This document shows positions 6,201-7,393 of a stretch of 7,393 nucleotides of DNA, piece by piece. The notes beneath the pieces were generated by a model. It saw only the letters and a program-made list of their open reading frames with translations, was not told the origin of the DNA and did not search any database. Positions within the stretch are counted from its first letter, which is position 1; each line of letters begins with the position of its first letter. The position numbers and the translations under genes were made by a program. The stretch is from Pseudomonadota bacterium. Its GTDB lineage: Bacteria > Pseudomonadota > Gammaproteobacteria > Arenicellales > UBA868. The stretch spans positions 1 through 7,393 of the forward strand of contig JABJIU010000078.1 of NCBI GenBank assembly GCA_018661145.1, read 5' to 3'.

Positions 6201-6266
6201 TACGTATCGACATCGTGTTTAGGGTTTTGAAAAGAATCCCGAAGATTTTAAAGCAAAGACCGGATC

Positions 6267-6295
6267 TTAATAGTCAGCCCGTAGTGTCTGGGCAA
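6267..6295 (-). promoter_or_regulatory. Candidate sigma-70 promoter for the glpD-like operon (proximal)
   Basis: Read on the minus strand: TTGCCC (6295-6290), a 17-base spacer, then TATTAA (6272-6267). Each hexamer matches consensus at four of six positions with ideal spacing. Transcription would start about 60 bases before the ATG at 6200. Confidence 0.35.
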
Positions 6296-6304
6296 ACATT
6301 GAAA

Positions 6305-6332
6305 AGCATAAGACATGATTTTCCAAGGTCAA
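6305..6332 (-). promoter_or_regulatory. Candidate sigma-70 promoter for the glpD-like operon (distal)
   Basis: Read on the minus strand: TTGACC (6332-6327), a 16-base spacer, then TATGCT (6310-6305). The -35 matches consensus at five of six positions and the -10 at four. It overlaps the manC upstream region, so divergent transcription could interfere. The leader would be about 100 bases. Confidence 0.35.
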
Positions 6333-6365
6333 GAGCGTATCATCCGTCAGGCTTATTCAGGCTGA
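6315..6365 (+). CDS. Possible 16-codon leader ORF overlapping the manC start
   Basis: ATG at 6315 opens the frame MIFQGQERIIRQAYSG, and its TGA (6363-6365) shares a base with the manC ATG (6365-6367) in a TGATG overlap. No good ribosome site precedes it. The manC start also has poor Shine-Dalgarno spacing, so coupling is possible. It may equally be chance. Confidence 0.18.
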   Translation: MIFQGQERIIRQAYSG

Positions 6366-6366
6366 T
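6347..6366 (+). repeat. 10-bp tandem repeat running into the manC start codon
   Basis: TCAGGCTTAT (6347-6356) is followed directly by TCAGGCTGAT (6357-6366), with nine of ten bases identical. Each unit carries an AGG. The second unit ends in the first two bases of the manC ATG, so the AGG of the first unit lies 12 bases further from the start than that of the second. Confidence 0.6.
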
Positions 6367-7393
6367 GAGTACCATGATTCCAGTCGTCCTTTCCGGTGGC
6401 GCCGGCACGCGCCTTTGGCCGCTGTCGCGCGCTATGCATCCTAAGCAGTTCCATGCGCTTACCGGCCAACATACGTTGATTCAGGAGACCGTGCTTCGGA
6501 TCCGGCGGGCAGGTTATACGCAAGCGCCATTGGTGCTTTGCAATGGGGTCCATCGTTTCATGGTGGCGGGCCAACTTGATGAAATCGGGGTACCGCCGGA
6601 GCGGATTGTGCTAGAGCCTGTGGCGCGCGGCACCGCACCCGCACTGGCTGCAGCGGCTCAAGTGGTTCAGGCGGCACATGGCGATGCCGTCATGGCAGTT
6701 TTTCCGGCAGATCACCTGATTGGCGACGAGAGGGCATTTCAAAATGCGCTCCAAAGTGCGGTAGCGTTGGCAGAGGATAATCATCTTGTAACTTTCGGTG
6801 TGGTCCCCCGTAGTGCGCACACCGGATATGGGTATCTCAGAACAGAGGCAAACCCGCAGGGCAGGGCTGCGCCGGTTCTTGAATTCGTGGAAAAACCGGA
6901 CGCTGCAACGGCTCAGTCCTATCTTGAACGGGGTGGGTATTTCTGGAACAGCGGAATGTTTGTTTTTCGTACCTCGGTATTACTTGAGGCATTTGCTGAA
7001 CATGCCCCAGAAATCCTGAGCCACTGCACCGATGCTGTGAATAATGCCAAGGCAGATGGGTGTTTTCTGCGCCTTGGTGAGGCTGATTTTGCCTTGGCGC
7101 CAGATGACTCTATTGATTACGCTGTGATGGAGAAGGCGATGGGCTCTATGATGGTGCCCCTCGACGCCGGTTGGAATGATATCGGCTCCTGGAATTCTCT
7201 GTGGGCTGCGCTCGACAAGGATAACGATAACAATGCGAACCGCGGTGAGGTTCTTCATGTCGACAGCAGCGACAGCTTGGTCATCTCAGAGCGCGCGCTG
7301 GTGGCGACGCTCGGTGTACGCAATCTTGCGATTGTGGATACGCCGGATGCCCTGCTGGTGGCTGACTGGAACCATACCGACAAACTCAAAGCG
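6365..7393 (+). CDS. manC: Mannose-1-phosphate guanylyltransferase (ManC/AlgA type), C-terminus cut off by the window
   Basis: 343 codons are open to the right edge. The enzyme joins mannose-1-phosphate and GTP to give GDP-mannose in the cytoplasm, the precursor of mannose, fucose, rhamnose and perosamine residues in surface glycans. The evidence is the nucleotidyltransferase signature GGAGTRLWPLSR (11-22) with PKQF (26-29), EPVARGTAPA (84-93), FPADH (113-117), TGYGY (153-157), FVEKP (174-178), NSGMF (195-199), SIDYAVMEK (249-257) and WNDIGSW (270-276). Full-length family members are about 470-480 residues, and many carry a C-terminal cupin-type phosphomannose isomerase domain. That part lies beyond the window, so bifunctionality cannot be judged. 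The start is ATG at 6365 or at 6374 (three codons later); the AGG at 6359-6361 is too near the first and far from the second. The gene is divergent from the glpD-like operon and probably belongs to the same glycan locus. Confidence 0.93.
   Translation, partial: MSTMIPVVLSGGAGTRLWPLSRAMHPKQFHALTGQHTLIQETVLRIRRAGYTQAPLVLCNGVHRFMVAGQLDEIGVPPERIVLEPVARGTAPALAAAAQVVQAAHGDAVMAVFPADHLIGDERAFQNALQSAVALAEDNHLVTFGVVPRSAHTGYGYLRTEANPQGRAAPVLEFVEKPDAATAQSYLERGGYFWNSGMFVFRTSVLLEAFAEHAPEILSHCTDAVNNAKADGCFLRLGEADFALAPDDSIDYAVMEKAMGSMMVPLDAGWNDIGSWNSLWAALDKDNDNNANRGEVLHVDSSDSLVISERALVATLGVRNLAIVDTPDALLVADWNHTDKLKA

Noticed and set aside
6278..6293. GCCC/GGGC hairpin in the glpD-like/manC gap
   Set aside because: The stem is only four pairs with a nine-base loop and overlaps a candidate promoter; it is probably chance.
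6275..6310. Possible GlpR-type operator upstream of the glpD-like gene
   Set aside because: Only one loose half-site resembling ATGTTTG is visible and no second half follows, so I do not call an operator.
1..7393. Defence system, mobile element, CRISPR array or phage module
   Set aside because: No transposase, integrase, cas, nuclease or repeat-spacer pattern was found on either strand; all large ORFs belong to metabolic, transport or glycan families.

Overview
The window looks like ordinary bacterial chromosome, dense in genes and roughly mid-50s % G+C by eye. The protein families point to a Gram-negative proteobacterium, most likely a gammaproteobacterium: an SbmA/BacA-type inner-membrane protein, a GMC flavoprotein, an aerobic GlpD-type dehydrogenase and a ManC-type GDP-mannose pyrophosphorylase. 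That placement is inference from family content; there is no rRNA or marker gene here. I see no tRNA, rRNA, insertion sequence, CRISPR array or phage gene.

Layout. Left edge (1-318, minus): the N-terminal 106 codons of a GMC-family FAD oxidoreductase. It is divergent from a plus-strand SbmA/BacA-like transporter gene (474-1514), and the 155-base gap between them holds an operator-like inverted repeat. Next comes a 293-base stretch (1515-1807) with no convincing gene: a possible terminator, a weak 39-codon ORF and a GC-rich hairpin. Four minus-strand genes follow, listed here in transcription order from the right: a GlpD-like FAD dehydrogenase (6200-4506), a GT4 glycosyltransferase (4498-3314), an extended-SDR NAD-dependent epimerase/dehydratase (3284-2301) and a small DUF4149/TMEM205-like membrane protein (2191-1808). 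The first three are 7 and 29 bases apart and almost certainly form an operon. The fourth sits 109 bases further on and may be separate. Divergent from this operon, across a 164-base promoter region, is manC (6365 to the right edge, cut off), encoding mannose-1-phosphate guanylyltransferase.

How the genes fit together. ManC makes GDP-mannose, the SDR could modify a nucleotide sugar, and the GT4 enzyme could transfer a sugar. Together they suggest a small envelope-glycan or glycolipid locus. The odd member is the GlpD-like enzyme. It keeps the FAD-binding site and most of the active site expected from E. coli GlpD (equivalents of Arg54, His233 and Lys354), but it has Tyr where GlpD has the active-site Arg317. 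It is also co-transcribed with glycan genes and not with glpK or glpF. I think it may act on a substrate other than free glycerol-3-phosphate, perhaps a glycan- or lipid-linked polyol. This is the most interesting signal in the window. Smaller curiosities are mini-ORFs whose stop codons overlap the starts of both sbmA-like and manC, a short motif shared by the two mini-ORF starts, and a 10-bp tandem repeat running into the manC start codon.
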